NCBI RefSeq assembly: GCF_045290345.1
Contig: NZ_CP155447.1
Location: 4,898,001 to 4,962,000, forward strand
Length of the DNA stretch: 64,000 nt
Origin: Singulisphaera sp045290345
GTDB lineage: Bacteria; Planctomycetota; Planctomycetia; Isosphaerales; Isosphaeraceae
Reading direction: 5' to 3'
Shown: positions 55,473-64,000 of the stretch, in pieces
How the letters are laid out: every line of letters starts with the position of its first letter
Numbering within the stretch: position 1 is the stretch's first letter
The notes under the pieces: generated by a model
Seen by the model: only the letters and a program-made list of their open reading frames with translations
What the model was told of the DNA's origin: nothing
The model's database searches: none
Position numbers and translations under genes: made by a program

Positions 55473-56986
55473 TTGCCGCGAACCGCGCCGACGACCTTGG
55501 GGTCTTCGGCTCGAACATCGGCAATCTGGGCCTTCAGCGGGAACTGCTTGCCACCGAACTCCTTGTCGTCCGGAACGTTCTTGTCGAGGAACGACTTCAG
55601 AGCCGCGACCTTGTCGCTCAGGTCCTTGGCAAGCTTTTCACGATTCCCCTTGGGAGCCTTGAAAAGTTCGACCGCCGACTTGGCCACCGGCTTGATCACA
55701 TTACCCAACTGCTCAACATATCCACGGTTGTTCCCGAGGCTGGGCATTCGGAGGAGGCCGGCCTCTCGTGCCCCTTCTACACCGTAAAAGGCGGGGTAAA
55801 TCTGATAGAGGAGGGGCGCGGCGTAGGTTTGCGCCAGCGCGATGTTCGCGTCATACGTGGCCAGAATCCGCTCCCCAAGCTCAGCCGCGACTTCTCCACC
55901 ATAGTAAGCGACGAGCTTATAATTAAACTTGCCATTCGCCTGATTGACCCGCATCATCCCCAAGGTCCAGAAGGCTTGAGCACGAACTTCGAGTCGGGTC
56001 GTGGGATCAGCAAGCACCTGCATCGCGGCCGAGGCCATCTCAAGCTTGGCCTGAGCCCGAGGGTCGGCGGCCATCCGCAAGGCCCCTAAAGCCTCGAGGG
56101 CTCGCAATTGCGCAGGCCACGGCAGGTCTTTATCGGCCAGCCAATCCACCAGGGCGTGTGCCGCCTTGGCAGTCAATGTCGGCCCACCGGGAAGATCCTG
56201 GTAGCCTCCGGTCGCAGTCTGCAAAATGTTGACGATGCCTCGCGCCGACCAGATTTTGACCCAGGTCGTCTGCTCCTTGTCATTGAGCTGCGCGATAAAT
56301 GTCTCAATCGCCTCAGGGCTTCCCGTCTTGCCGAGCAGGATCGCCGTTTCGAGCCGAGCCAGCAGGTGGTTCTTCAGCAGCTTGGGCGCGACGGCCAACA
56401 GCGATTCGGTGTACAACTTGAGGAAGGCCGCGTTGTTCGCCCTCTTCGCCAACTCGATCGGATTCGAAAGATTAAAGCTGGCGTCACGAAATCCGACGGC
56501 CGCGGCGGAGGAGGGACTCAACCCCTCATCGGGCGCGAACAATCCCTTGATGAACGAACGATTCGTCAGATCAGCCGTAAACTTATTGACATATTTCTGA
56601 ATCAAGTCCCGGTCGATCGTACCCCCCTTCGCCATCGCCTCGATCTCTCGGACCTGGCGAGGGTTGAGGGTGCTCGAAGGGAGTTGGGGGAACGTATTTT
56701 CGTTGGCCTTGACCGCGTTGGGATCGACAAAGATCTCCACTGACGCGGTCGTGGCCTCGCTCCCCTGCTCTTCCGCGACGGCCTCAGCTTCCTTCTCAGC
56801 AGGAACCTGAGCCGCCTTTTTCGTGGCCTCGTTCGATTTCTGGGCCGTGTCCACGCCCTCGGCGAGCGGTGTGGTTTGTTGTGCCTCGAGCGTCAGCGGA
56901 AGAACGCCGAGCAGCACGATCGAAGGCCACACCCACGAGCACCCCCGTGGCATCCTCGGGGCGAGCGCTTTGATCATGGTCGCCAA
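55469..56986 (-). CDS. Exported helical-repeat protein of unknown function
   Basis: The 505-residue protein begins with a long leader (about 1-36, hydrophobic SIVLLGVLPLTLEA) and an acidic Ala/Glu-rich linker (about 40-90). The rest is predominantly helical, with paired helices that look like HEAT repeats in the middle (KTGSPEAIETFIAQL, AQLRALEALGALRMAADP). The tail is Lys-rich. No catalytic residues are evident. The ATGA overlap with the GXGXG gene implies shared expression and perhaps a complex, although the export signals differ. Confidence 0.7.
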   Translation of the reverse strand: MATMIKALAPRMPRGCSWVWPSIVLLGVLPLTLEAQQTTPLAEGVDTAQKSNEATKKAAQVPAEKEAEAVAEEQGSEATTASVEIFVDPNAVKANENTFPQLPSSTLNPRQVREIEAMAKGGTIDRDLIQKYVNKFTADLTNRSFIKGLFAPDEGLSPSSAAAVGFRDASFNLSNPIELAKRANNAAFLKLYTESLLAVAPKLLKNHLLARLETAILLGKTGSPEAIETFIAQLNDKEQTTWVKIWSARGIVNILQTATGGYQDLPGGPTLTAKAAHALVDWLADKDLPWPAQLRALEALGALRMAADPRAQAKLEMASAAMQVLADPTTRLEVRAQAFWTLGMMRVNQANGKFNYKLVAYYGGEVAAELGERILATYDANIALAQTYAAPLLYQIYPAFYGVEGAREAGLLRMPSLGNNRGYVEQLGNVIKPVAKSAVELFKAPKGNREKLAKDLSDKVAALKSFLDKNVPDDKEFGGKQFPLKAQIADVRAEDPKVVGAVRGK

Positions 56987-57645
56987 CCTCTTGGTTAAAC
57001 TCGCGGCCCTAACAACATGGTCGAGTCTCGGCCCGAGGCCCAGGCTACGCCAGGTTTGGTGCGATAGTCACGTGCGAATGATGCCACGCGGTCAGGACTC
57101 TCGACCGATCGGTCGGGACACAGTTGACCACGCAACGGAACGAGGACGGGAACTGGCGGGGACGGCTCAACACGCAAATCCACCCGCTTTGGGGACGGCG
57201 TACGAGCTGACTCGGCCCGTCGGAACAACAACTCATCTCAAGTTGGTCCAGATACTTCCATCAAGGAGTCGCCGTTCCAAAGTTAACCTGCTAATGACCC
57301 CCTGTCAAGTCAACCGAACCCTCCTGGCCGCTTGGTGGCCCGCAATCTCCCAACCCGAGATCACGCAAAAGCTGAACACTAAATGAATAATCCAGAGAAT
57401 TAAGGGGAAATAGGCACAATGCCTTCGCTCGCTATTCATTTGACGCCCACGCCACGATTTCGTTCCCTTCGAGGGGACGAGAATTGACGGTGAGCGGGCC
57501 GTTCAGAACGGGGGGAGTTGTTCCGGAGGGGCATCGCTCGTAGAATCATGGAATAATCCTCCGGAAATTCAGGCCAAGACATGTGGCCCGCGAGCGCCAT
57601 GTAGGGCACGTTGGCTGTTCGGTCGATTGTGGAGATTGCCTGGGT
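56987..57645. other. Intergenic region, no gene seen
   Basis: 659 bp between a leftward and a rightward gene. Frames on both strands are proline/arginine-rich and unlike real products here. A short AT-richer segment at about 57365-57420 may contain a promoter for the MBL-fold gene. No operator or terminator is evident. Confidence 0.45.
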
Positions 57646-58428
57646 ATGGTCGAACGTCGTTATATCTTTCCTGGCATCATCGAGCTCAATGTCCAGGCGA
57701 GACGCCGTCTTGGAGTGAATATTTACCTCATCGACGGCGGCACGGAGTACGCGTTGATCGACGTTGGCTTCCTCGACGAGCTCTCTGAGGTCCTCGAGCT
57801 GATTCGCCAGATGAACTTCAGCCTTTCCAACTGCAAGATGATCTTGGCGACCCATGCCGACGCCGACCACACTCAGGGCCTGGCGCGGGCCCGAGATGTG
57901 CTCAAGTGCAAGGTCGCGGCTCACCCCAAGAGCGTCGCCCCGCTCCAGGACGGCGACGAGGTGCTTACCTACGCGCGGATCGACGCTCAGAACATCCATA
58001 TCCCGATGCCGCGCTGCAAGGTGGACATGACGATCGACGAAGGCGACGTCATAACGATCGGCGATCGGAAACTCGAGGTCTGGAGCACGCCGGGCCACAC
58101 CGCCGGTCAGCTCTCGTTTCGGATGGGTCCCCTCCTCTTCTCCGGCGATAACATCTTCCGGGACGGTTGCGTGGGGGTGATCGACGCCCACCACGGATCG
58201 AACCTGGTGGAGTTCATTGCCAGCCTCAAACGAATCCGAGCCTGCGACGCCGAATATCTCCTTCCCTCGCACGGCCCCATCTTCCGAAAAGACAACGCCC
58301 TTCTCGACGCCACCATCGCCCGGCTCGAGTCGTACACCCACATGGCCGACTTTGGCACTTGCGCCATCGATTGGCCGCTCCTCGACGAGTGGGAAGATGA
58401 GCTCGCGGAAGGAAAGCTCAATCTTTAA
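57646..58428 (+). CDS. MBL-fold metallohydrolase
   Basis: The ATG at 57646 gives 260 residues; a GTG at 57583 only adds an unlikely N-terminus. The metal motif reads THADADHTQG (H70, D72, D74, H75): the usual HxHxDH has Asp at the second His, suggesting one metal site is changed. Later metal residues are visible in TPGHTAGQLSF, FSGDNIFRDG and PSHGPIFR. Enzymes of this fold hydrolyse thioesters, phosphodiesters or lactones; this subgroup cannot be assigned. A strong terminator follows the gene. Confidence 0.85.
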   Translation: MVERRYIFPGIIELNVQARRRLGVNIYLIDGGTEYALIDVGFLDELSEVLELIRQMNFSLSNCKMILATHADADHTQGLARARDVLKCKVAAHPKSVAPLQDGDEVLTYARIDAQNIHIPMPRCKVDMTIDEGDVITIGDRKLEVWSTPGHTAGQLSFRMGPLLFSGDNIFRDGCVGVIDAHHGSNLVEFIASLKRIRACDAEYLLPSHGPIFRKDNALLDATIARLESYTHMADFGTCAIDWPLLDEWEDELAEGKLNL

Positions 58429-58459
58429 GTTCTCAGCGTATGCATGAACCTCGGTTGAG

Positions 58460-58488
58460 GCGGGTGGGCAGAGCCCACCCGCTTTTTT
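58460..58488 (+). terminator. Rho-independent terminator
   Basis: GCGGGTGGGC (58460-58469) pairs perfectly with GCCCACCCGC (58473-58482) over a 3-base loop, followed by six Ts. It lies 32 bp after the MBL-fold gene and terminates it. Confidence 0.9.
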
Positions 58489-58916
58489 GTCGGGAAAGCT
58501 TCAGCCTGCCATCAGTGCATTCATTGGACTGCGAACTCTCCTGGATCGTGCACGTCAGTCGACCGCCGAGATGTAACCTATCCTCACTTGAATTTCTTTG
58601 AACGGCCCCTTTGAGGGTATCCGGAAACGCCACGACATCCGGACAGTCGAAAGCGACGGGATTCGACGGTCGGCCCTTTCCTTTTTCCTCTCTAGCGGTT
58701 CACCACAATACTCACATGTTTTTGGTGTCACTCCCAAATTTCATTGGGTCAAGATCGATTGCCGATTTCGAGGACGAAATTGGCTCAAGTCCATTACACC
58801 TTCGGCCGACAAGTCGCGTTGACGGAAAAGTGCGGCGTGCTTAGAATCCCGCGCCCAGAGCCGGCGACACGGATCGTTGACCGGTAAGTTTCGTCAGGCG
58901 GAACGGAGGTCGTCGC
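58489..58916. other. Intergenic region, no convincing gene
   Basis: 428 bp ahead of the exported protein at 58917. A 60-codon minus-strand frame (58555-58737) contains CEYCGEPLERKK, but it ends abruptly with no recognisable fold. The region likely holds the promoter of 58917. Confidence 0.4.
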
Positions 58917-60134
58917 ATGAACGCAGCGTTGAGTCTCTTCGTTATAGCTCTCCTCGGAGCAGATTCATCCCCGAACCGGGGCACTCCCCCCATTCAGTAT
59001 CGAGTCAAGCTGCTCGAGATGGATGGGTTGAAGTGGCGTGAGTCGATCTACGCCCGACTCCAGCCGGTCGCTCGACAAGGCTCGTGCGTCATCTGGACAG
59101 CCAACCAGGAGGTGATCAAGCCCTTGGTGGATCGGGCGAGCCGGGTCCTGATGAGCCCGCAGCTCATGGCGGACCCCGATGCCGTAGCGGCCTATTCCCA
59201 GCGGACAACCCGTAAGGTCGCCTCGCAATTAACTCGCCATGCCGACGGCCCTCTCGATCATGCGGTGGCAGTGGCCTATACCACCGACCACGAAGATCTC
59301 CGTGAGGGCTGCCAATTCACGATGTCGGGACGAAAACTCGACCAAGGTATGCTCGTCAGGATGGTCGTCGAAGAGGTCAAGGTCACCGCAGTTCACCAGG
59401 TGAAGTTGGCCGAGTTCGTTCCCAAGAAAGACGAGCAGGGCGAACAGACGATCCTCAACCCCAAGCTGGACGTCCCCGAAGTTGTCAGGGGGACGCTCGA
59501 GGGCGAATGGCTGATCCCTAACGGCGGAGTCCTCGTGGCAAGTCTGGGAGCTCACACGCTCGATGATGGCACGGGGAAGGCCATCGTCCGCGAGCGGTTG
59601 ATGTTGATTGAAGCCAGCCCGGCCTCCGTTCGGACCACCGTCGATCTGACCCAGGCGGTCGGCCGAAGCTTCACCTACGTGGCACCCGCTCGAGTGTCCA
59701 CGATCCCGATGCCCGACCGCATTCCTGCCATGGCGGGCCAGGTTCCGGCCATGCCAAGTCGTTCCCTGCCGATGGCCCGGACCGCGGATGGAACGCCTGT
59801 GCCGCTGCCGCCGCTGCCCGAGTCGCAGGTGCCGCCGCCGACCTCGCTCCCCGGAAGCTCCGAGCCCTGCGCAACCCCACAGACCGTACCTCCGACCAAC
59901 TCCGCAAACGACGAATCGGTCACCCCTCCCGTCAAGGACAACGGAGCGACCAAGTCGATCGATCTCGAATCCCACAAAGCAAGCTATCACCCCGAGTCGA
60001 GCACGACGGACACGCTTGAAGCTTCGGTCCGAGGCTACTGGGCCGCCATCAAGCCCTATCTGCTCCGCCTCCCGCTCGGTCCGGGATTCGACGTCGAGAT
60101 CAGCGCGACGGTCAAGCCTTCCATCAAGCCCTGA
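58917..60134 (+). CDS. Exported protein with secretin-like C-terminal segment
   Basis: The 405-residue protein has a short signal peptide (about 1-15) and a soluble body. Residues about 195-240 (VVRGTLEGEWLIPNGGVLVASLGAHTL, then KAIVRERLMLIEA) resemble the end of the secretin domain seen in planctomycete secretin-like proteins, but there is no full beta-barrel. A long Pro/Ser-rich linker (about 265-365) leads to a short C-terminal segment. It may be a periplasmic partner of a secretion channel; this is inference. GGAGG precedes the ATG and a strong terminator follows the gene. Confidence 0.65.
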   Translation: MNAALSLFVIALLGADSSPNRGTPPIQYRVKLLEMDGLKWRESIYARLQPVARQGSCVIWTANQEVIKPLVDRASRVLMSPQLMADPDAVAAYSQRTTRKVASQLTRHADGPLDHAVAVAYTTDHEDLREGCQFTMSGRKLDQGMLVRMVVEEVKVTAVHQVKLAEFVPKKDEQGEQTILNPKLDVPEVVRGTLEGEWLIPNGGVLVASLGAHTLDDGTGKAIVRERLMLIEASPASVRTTVDLTQAVGRSFTYVAPARVSTIPMPDRIPAMAGQVPAMPSRSLPMARTADGTPVPLPPLPESQVPPPTSLPGSSEPCATPQTVPPTNSANDESVTPPVKDNGATKSIDLESHKASYHPESSTTDTLEASVRGYWAAIKPYLLRLPLGPGFDVEISATVKPSIKP

Positions 60135-60187
60135 ACTGAGTGAATCCGCCGAATTCCGCGACGACGAATCCGACCGCGAAACGATTT

Positions 60188-60230
60188 CGGGTGGTCAGGG
60201 CCTCACAGCCCCGGCCACCCGTTTTTTTTT
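60188..60230 (+). terminator. Rho-independent terminator
   Basis: A GC-rich stem with arms starting CGGGTGG (60188-60194) and ending CCACCCG (60215-60221) is followed by nine Ts (60222-60230). It terminates the exported-protein gene. The next 262 bp to the aminopeptidase gene show nothing further. Confidence 0.88.
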
Positions 60231-60492
60231 CATTCCGCGGCGGAATGGTGCTCTCCGTCTCCTGGTTCGGTAATTCATCCACACACGCAAATAAGTAAGC
60301 CACCAAGGTCTCGAGCGAGAACGAACCGAAAGCAAGGCAAAACCTCGGACTTCGCCCGAGAGCCGATGCCGCATACAATGGGGCTTGGCTATCGTCATGC
60401 GATGGGGCGAGTTGGTCCTGGGAGGCGGGCTGCCTCGGACCTGCTTTCTTTTTTCTTGGTTGCCGCCCCAATACTTGTACAGGGAAATGCTC

Positions 60493-61608
60493 ATGCCGGA
60501 CCCCCGCTGGGAGGCTCTCGCCGACATCCTGATCGGCCACTCGACTCGGCTCGAAAAAGGACAAGTTCTCCTGATCGAGTGCTTCGATCTCGACGATAGC
60601 ACCCTGCCCCGCTTGCTCGTCCAGAAGGCCGCCAGGAAAGGCGCCTATCCGCTCGTTGAGACCAAGGACACGCGGATCATTCGCGAGCTCATCAAAAACG
60701 CCTCAGAAGGGCAGATGCGCGCCCTGGGCGATTTTGAACTGCACCGAATGAGCCAGGTTCACGCCTATATTGGGCTCCGAGGCGCTCGGAACATCAACGA
60801 GATGTCCGACGTGCAGGCGGAAAAAATGAACCTCTACAACACGCACTACCTGAAACCGGTCCACTTCGAGTGCCGGATCAAACAGACGAAGTGGTGCGTC
60901 CTCCGGCTCCCCAATTCGAGCATGGCCCAGCAGGCCGGTATGAGTACCGAGGCGTTTGAGAACTTCTATTTTGATGTTTGCAACCTCGACTACCCCCGGC
61001 TCGCGAAGGCGCTCAGGCCACTGGTCGATCGCATGACAAAAGCCAAAGAGGTTCATATCAAAGGGCCCGAGACCGACCTGCGGTTCTCGATCGAAGGAAT
61101 CCCAGTGATCCCTTGCTCCGGTGAGATGAATATTCCCGACGGCGAGGTCTTCACCGCGCCCGTCCGCGACTCCGTCCAAGGCCACGTTCGCTTCAATACA
61201 CCGACGATCTACCAAGGGTCTTCGTTCGACGGCGTCCGGCTCGACTTCCGGGACGGCCGGATCGTCGAGGCCCACTGCACCGGGGGAGACGTCAAGAAAC
61301 TGCGACGGATCTTCGAGACCGACGAAGGGGCCTCCTACATCGGGGAATGGTCGATCGGCTGCAATCCCAGGATTCTCCACCCGATGCGAGACATCCTCTT
61401 CGACGAGAAGATTGCCGGCAGCTTTCACCTCACCCCCGGAAATGCGTATGATGAGGCTGATAACGGCAATCGTTCGAAGATTCATTGGGATCTTGTACAG
61501 ATTCAACGCCCCGACTATGGGGGGGGTAGTATCGACTTCGACGGCGAACCAATCCGGGTCGACGGCCGATTCATTCCCGAGGATCTCCAGGCCCTCGACC
61601 CCGAGTAA
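60493..61608 (+). CDS. M29-family (thermophilic-type) aminopeptidase
   Basis: AGGGA at about 8 bases favours the ATG at 60493 (371 residues). The M29 metal and catalytic residues are recognisable: Glu in CSGEMNIPDGEVFTAPV, Glu in YIGEWSIGCNP, His and Tyr in GSFHLTPGNAYDEA, and His-Asp in SKIHWDLVQ. These dinuclear enzymes remove N-terminal residues from peptides in the cytoplasm. Length is slightly below the usual 400 or so. A coiled-coil exported protein follows 41 bp downstream on the same strand. Confidence 0.93.
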   Translation: MPDPRWEALADILIGHSTRLEKGQVLLIECFDLDDSTLPRLLVQKAARKGAYPLVETKDTRIIRELIKNASEGQMRALGDFELHRMSQVHAYIGLRGARNINEMSDVQAEKMNLYNTHYLKPVHFECRIKQTKWCVLRLPNSSMAQQAGMSTEAFENFYFDVCNLDYPRLAKALRPLVDRMTKAKEVHIKGPETDLRFSIEGIPVIPCSGEMNIPDGEVFTAPVRDSVQGHVRFNTPTIYQGSSFDGVRLDFRDGRIVEAHCTGGDVKKLRRIFETDEGASYIGEWSIGCNPRILHPMRDILFDEKIAGSFHLTPGNAYDEADNGNRSKIHWDLVQIQRPDYGGGSIDFDGEPIRVDGRFIPEDLQALDPE

Positions 61609-61649
61609 TTGACGAGGCCCGTGCCCCGAACCCAAGCGAGAAACTCTCC

Positions 61650-62477
61650 ATGCTCACGACGCTTCTTCTGTCACTCGCCCTTTTCGGCCAGGTCAAGGGG
61701 GACCCCGACCAGTTCCCCCTCGCCTTGCACCGGAGCATGGAGATCGACGACCTCGACCGCGAAATCCAGCGGTTGCACGATACCGTTCTGCTCAAGCGAG
61801 CCCAGTTGGTCAGCACCCAGCGTCTGTCACAACGAGGGCTCGTGAGCCGGGCCGACCTCGAACGAGAATCGGCCTCCCTTCGCTACGAAGAAGCCCACGA
61901 AGCGGAATCGACGGCCTATCGAAATCTGAAGATCTACGAACGTGACGTGATGGGCCGCGTCATCTCCTCCGACGAGGTCAAGGCCTACTCGCTCCTGCTC
62001 GACTGGGTCAAGAAACAGCAGGGTATGGCCCAGGTCGACGTCGATTTTCGCGATTACACCCTGAAGCAGACCCGCGCGCTCTACCAGCGAAAAGCGATTA
62101 GCCGGCAAGAACTCGACGACGCCGAACAGGCCTTCAACACCGCTCAGGCAAGTCTGGCCCTCAGCAAGACGCGCGAGGCGCAGATCGTGATGGAACTGGC
62201 CTCGCGCCGCGGGGAAAAATCGTACGACTCCGCCGAGTATCAGCGGCTCAAAGCCGCTTACCTCAAAGCTCGCATCCAGTATTTCGAGGTCGTCTCCGCC
62301 GGATCCAAGAACCGGCTGACGATCGCTCAGCAGCGATCGCTTCGGGGCCTGATTGCGACCGATGACGTCGCCTTGTTTCAGAAGGCCGTCGACGACGCTG
62401 AGAACGCGCTCGCCGCCGAGCGAAAGAAGCTCGAAGAAAACGAGTCTGCCACGCTTCAGCCCACACCGACGAACTGA
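61650..62477 (+). CDS. Exported coiled-coil protein (TolC/HlyD-hairpin-like)
   Basis: The 275-residue protein has a signal peptide (MLTTLLLSLALFGQVKG) and is then almost wholly long helices with heptad character (DREIQRLHDTVLLKRAQLV, then QKAVDDAENALAAERKKLEE). Motifs such as RALYQRKAISRQELDDAEQAF recall the helical hairpin of periplasmic adaptor and TolC-like proteins, but no lipoyl or barrel domain is present. It would form periplasmic coiled coils. It is probably co-transcribed with the aminopeptidase. Confidence 0.72.
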   Translation: MLTTLLLSLALFGQVKGDPDQFPLALHRSMEIDDLDREIQRLHDTVLLKRAQLVSTQRLSQRGLVSRADLERESASLRYEEAHEAESTAYRNLKIYERDVMGRVISSDEVKAYSLLLDWVKKQQGMAQVDVDFRDYTLKQTRALYQRKAISRQELDDAEQAFNTAQASLALSKTREAQIVMELASRRGEKSYDSAEYQRLKAAYLKARIQYFEVVSAGSKNRLTIAQQRSLRGLIATDDVALFQKAVDDAENALAAERKKLEENESATLQPTPTN

Positions 62478-62532
62478 GTTCCGACCAGGCCTCGTCGAAT
62501 TCGCCGAGACCTCGACGGCTGCGATTTCTCCC

Positions 62533-63408
62533 TCATTCGGGCATTTCCGCCTTCCCGAGTGTATTTTCACGGGCGCGGCCGTTCTTGCCTTGTCGTTGCG
62601 TCTCGATGCCTTCGATGAGTCGCTGGACTTCCGGAGTGAGTTGACCGTGCGATCGAAGCAGGTCGGCCGCCTGCGGAAGGCGCATTTTGCCAAGATAGAT
62701 CAAGCGGTAGGCTTCCTCCAGCGCAGTGATCGCGTCCTTGGAAAGCCCCTTTCTCCTCAAAGCCGACACGTTGACGCGACGTACCTTCGAGGGGATACCG
62801 TCCGCCCTCATGTACCGGGGAACGTCCTGGGTCGCCTTCGATTTCATGCCGACGAAGCTGTAGGCCCCGATCGTCACGTTATGAATGATGGCCACCCCGA
62901 TATCAAAGCCGGCATGGTCTTCGACATGAACATGCCCGCCGAGCATCGTCCATTCGCCGATCGTGATGTCGTCCCCTAACTTACAGTCGTGCGCGACATG
63001 GGCGGAGGCCAGCAGCGTGTTCCGGCTGCCGATCCGCGTGATGCCATCCTCTTTCTCGGAGGCTCGGTGGATCGTCACCCCAGGGCCCAGTAGGTTGCAA
63101 TCGCCGATTTCGACTCGCGTGGGAGTCCCGCGATACGAGATATCCTGAGGGATATCTCCGATCGAAACATACGGGCCGATCCGATTGAACTCGCCAATGC
63201 TCACTCGACCAGTGATGCAGACGTTGGCGGCCAAGCGGGTCCCACGGCCAATCCGGACTTCAGGTCCGATGACGCAGAAGGGACCAACCTCGACATCATC
63301 GGCTAGCTCGGCGCGAGGATCGATGCAAGCTCTGGGTGCAATGATGGTCGTCACGTTCGGCTTCCCCAATCCCTTGAGGTCCGTTCGGTCAAGCCCAACG
63401 CCTGTCAT
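62533..63408 (-). CDS. lpxA: Acyl-ACP:UDP-N-acetylglucosamine O-acyltransferase
   Basis: From the ATG at 63408 the protein has 291 residues; a GTG 18 codons later (before TTIIAPRACIDP) is an alternative start. It is a left-handed beta-helix of hexapeptide repeats (IGPFCVIG-like turns) with the LpxA catalytic His in ASAHVAHDCKLGD and the HRASEKEDGITRIG loop. A helical C-terminal domain (about 205-270) contains ALEEAYRLIYLG. LpxA adds a hydroxyacyl chain to UDP-GlcNAc, the first step of lipid A synthesis, indicating an LPS-type outer membrane. No other lpx gene is in the window. Confidence 0.92.
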   Translation of the reverse strand: MTGVGLDRTDLKGLGKPNVTTIIAPRACIDPRAELADDVEVGPFCVIGPEVRIGRGTRLAANVCITGRVSIGEFNRIGPYVSIGDIPQDISYRGTPTRVEIGDCNLLGPGVTIHRASEKEDGITRIGSRNTLLASAHVAHDCKLGDDITIGEWTMLGGHVHVEDHAGFDIGVAIIHNVTIGAYSFVGMKSKATQDVPRYMRADGIPSKVRRVNVSALRRKGLSKDAITALEEAYRLIYLGKMRLPQAADLLRSHGQLTPEVQRLIEGIETQRQGKNGRARENTLGKAEMPE

Positions 63409-63647
63409 ACAGACAGGCGCGGCAACCGCCACGTTCGTCCATTCGGACGACCTCGGTAGAGGAGCCGATCCATTGCCCCGCCGAGTTCTCTCCCAAGAGC
63501 ATACACCCTGGGAAGGCCGAGGCGAAATAACCTTTACAATTTCGCAGAATCGTGCGGACCGCGGCATCGGTGTAGATGACCGGATAGCCCGTTTAGAGGA
63601 GTCATCAGGGAACCAGATCGGCTTCGGATTTGCCGGGCCCGGAGGTC

Positions 63648-63875
63648 TTACTTTTGCCGCGGACCTCCCCGATCCTGGGAAGGCCGCCTCAGGGAAAGCC
63701 AGAGCAGAACCAGCCCGACAAACGCCAAGATCCCCGCGATCCTGACGATCCATCGGTGCTCCTGATCGTGCTCGACATCAATGTTCATGCCGCTTCCTAC
63801 GGCCACGAGAAAGGCCGAGGACAATAATCCGATGCCAGAGAGGAACTGCCACGATGAGGGCTCGGGCAGACGCAT
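63648..63875 (-). CDS. Small two-helix membrane protein
   Basis: AGGGGGAAG ahead of the ATG at 63875 supports a 75-residue product (an upstream ATG at 63920 is possible). Two hydrophobic helices (about 10-30 and 44-64) flank a short polar loop with NIDVEHDQEHRW. The C-terminus is basic. No family is recognised. It lies 239 bp upstream of lpxA on the same strand; the remaining 125 bp to the window end show nothing certain. Confidence 0.6.
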   Translation of the reverse strand: MRLPEPSSWQFLSGIGLLSSAFLVAVGSGMNIDVEHDQEHRWIVRIAGILAFVGLVLLWLSLRRPSQDRGGPRQK

Positions 63876-64000
63876 GACTCGCTTCCCCCTGGCCAAACCC
63901 AACCACTCTGGCTTGCTCAACTCAGGCCAACGCCAGGCGAAGCCCGCCTTGCCGATTTGTAGTCGACCCCCGACTTGGCTTGGCGAAATTTCGGGTCTCT

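Noticed and set aside
57436..58341. A 301-codon minus-strand frame
   Set aside because: Antisense to the MBL-fold gene, which carries clear metal-site motifs and a downstream terminator.
58555..58737. Small minus-strand zinc-ribbon gene
   Set aside because: One CxxC only, no second pair of ligands, no ribosome site and no recognisable fold.

Overview
The window looks like a chromosomal piece of a GC-rich planctomycete, most likely of the Isosphaeraceae type. The evidence is lineage-typical families: two DUF1559 proteins with prepilin-like N-termini and H-x9-DG-type C-termini, a PSCyt1/DUF1549/DUF1553 plus DUF1501 pair, a PEP-CTERM protein, several proteins with N-terminal zinc ribbons, Hanks-type kinases fused to membrane and heme modules, and LpxA and mur genes without an ftsZ in view. 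There are no phage or plasmid genes. One complete IS5-family element lies at 2896-3789. I recognised no rRNA, tRNA or CRISPR array.

Layout. 1-6.5 kb: a partial methyltransferase, a polytopic membrane protein, the IS element, a DUF1559 gene and an AhpD-like gene with a probable frameshift. 6.6-16.2 kb: a five-gene minus-strand operon (secreted PSCyt1/DUF1549/DUF1553 protein, Tat-exported DUF1501 protein, AstE/AspA-like deacylase, enolase-superfamily dehydratase, ACS-type MFS transporter) facing a divergent GntR/FCD regulator. The divergent control region carries three pairs of palindromic operators, each pair exactly 21 bp apart, the pairs repeating about every 102 bp. 16.4-20.6 kb: DUF1559, a lipoprotein, a frameshifted ROK glucokinase and a DUF1570 putative metallopeptidase. 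20.6-26.1 kb: a cell-envelope cluster (murC-like, murB, ftsQ-like, a short secA). The MurC homologue has lost its ATP-binding lysine and other signature residues, and the ftsQ 3' end carries a 44-bp tandem duplication that rewrote the C-terminus.

26.5-31.5 kb: three consecutive genes that each start with a Cys4 zinc ribbon, joined to a membrane domain, an M50 protease and a Ser/Thr kinase. 31.7-39.2 kb: a secreted M14 peptidase, a secreted alpha/beta hydrolase next to cyanophycin synthetase, and another zinc-ribbon membrane protein. 39.7-45.9 kb: the most unusual locus. It has a cyclase-fold protein with a heme-type motif and leucine-rich repeats, a Tat-exported protein of unknown function, a kinase that combines an anti-sigma-type zinc motif with a heme-binding DUF3365-like sensor domain, and a divergent ECF sigma factor. 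Two of these genes share a nearly identical 22-bp dyad element upstream.

46.3-49.1 kb: a class III aminotransferase paired with a possible non-heme dioxygenase. 49.2-57 kb: membrane and PEP-CTERM proteins, pcm overlapping recJ, corA, a lipoprotein, a stand-alone GXGXG protein and a repeat-like secreted protein. 57.6-64 kb: an MBL-fold hydrolase, a secretin-like fragment protein, an M29 aminopeptidase, a coiled-coil protein, lpxA and a small membrane protein. All functional calls come from reading translations and motifs by eye; no database search was run.
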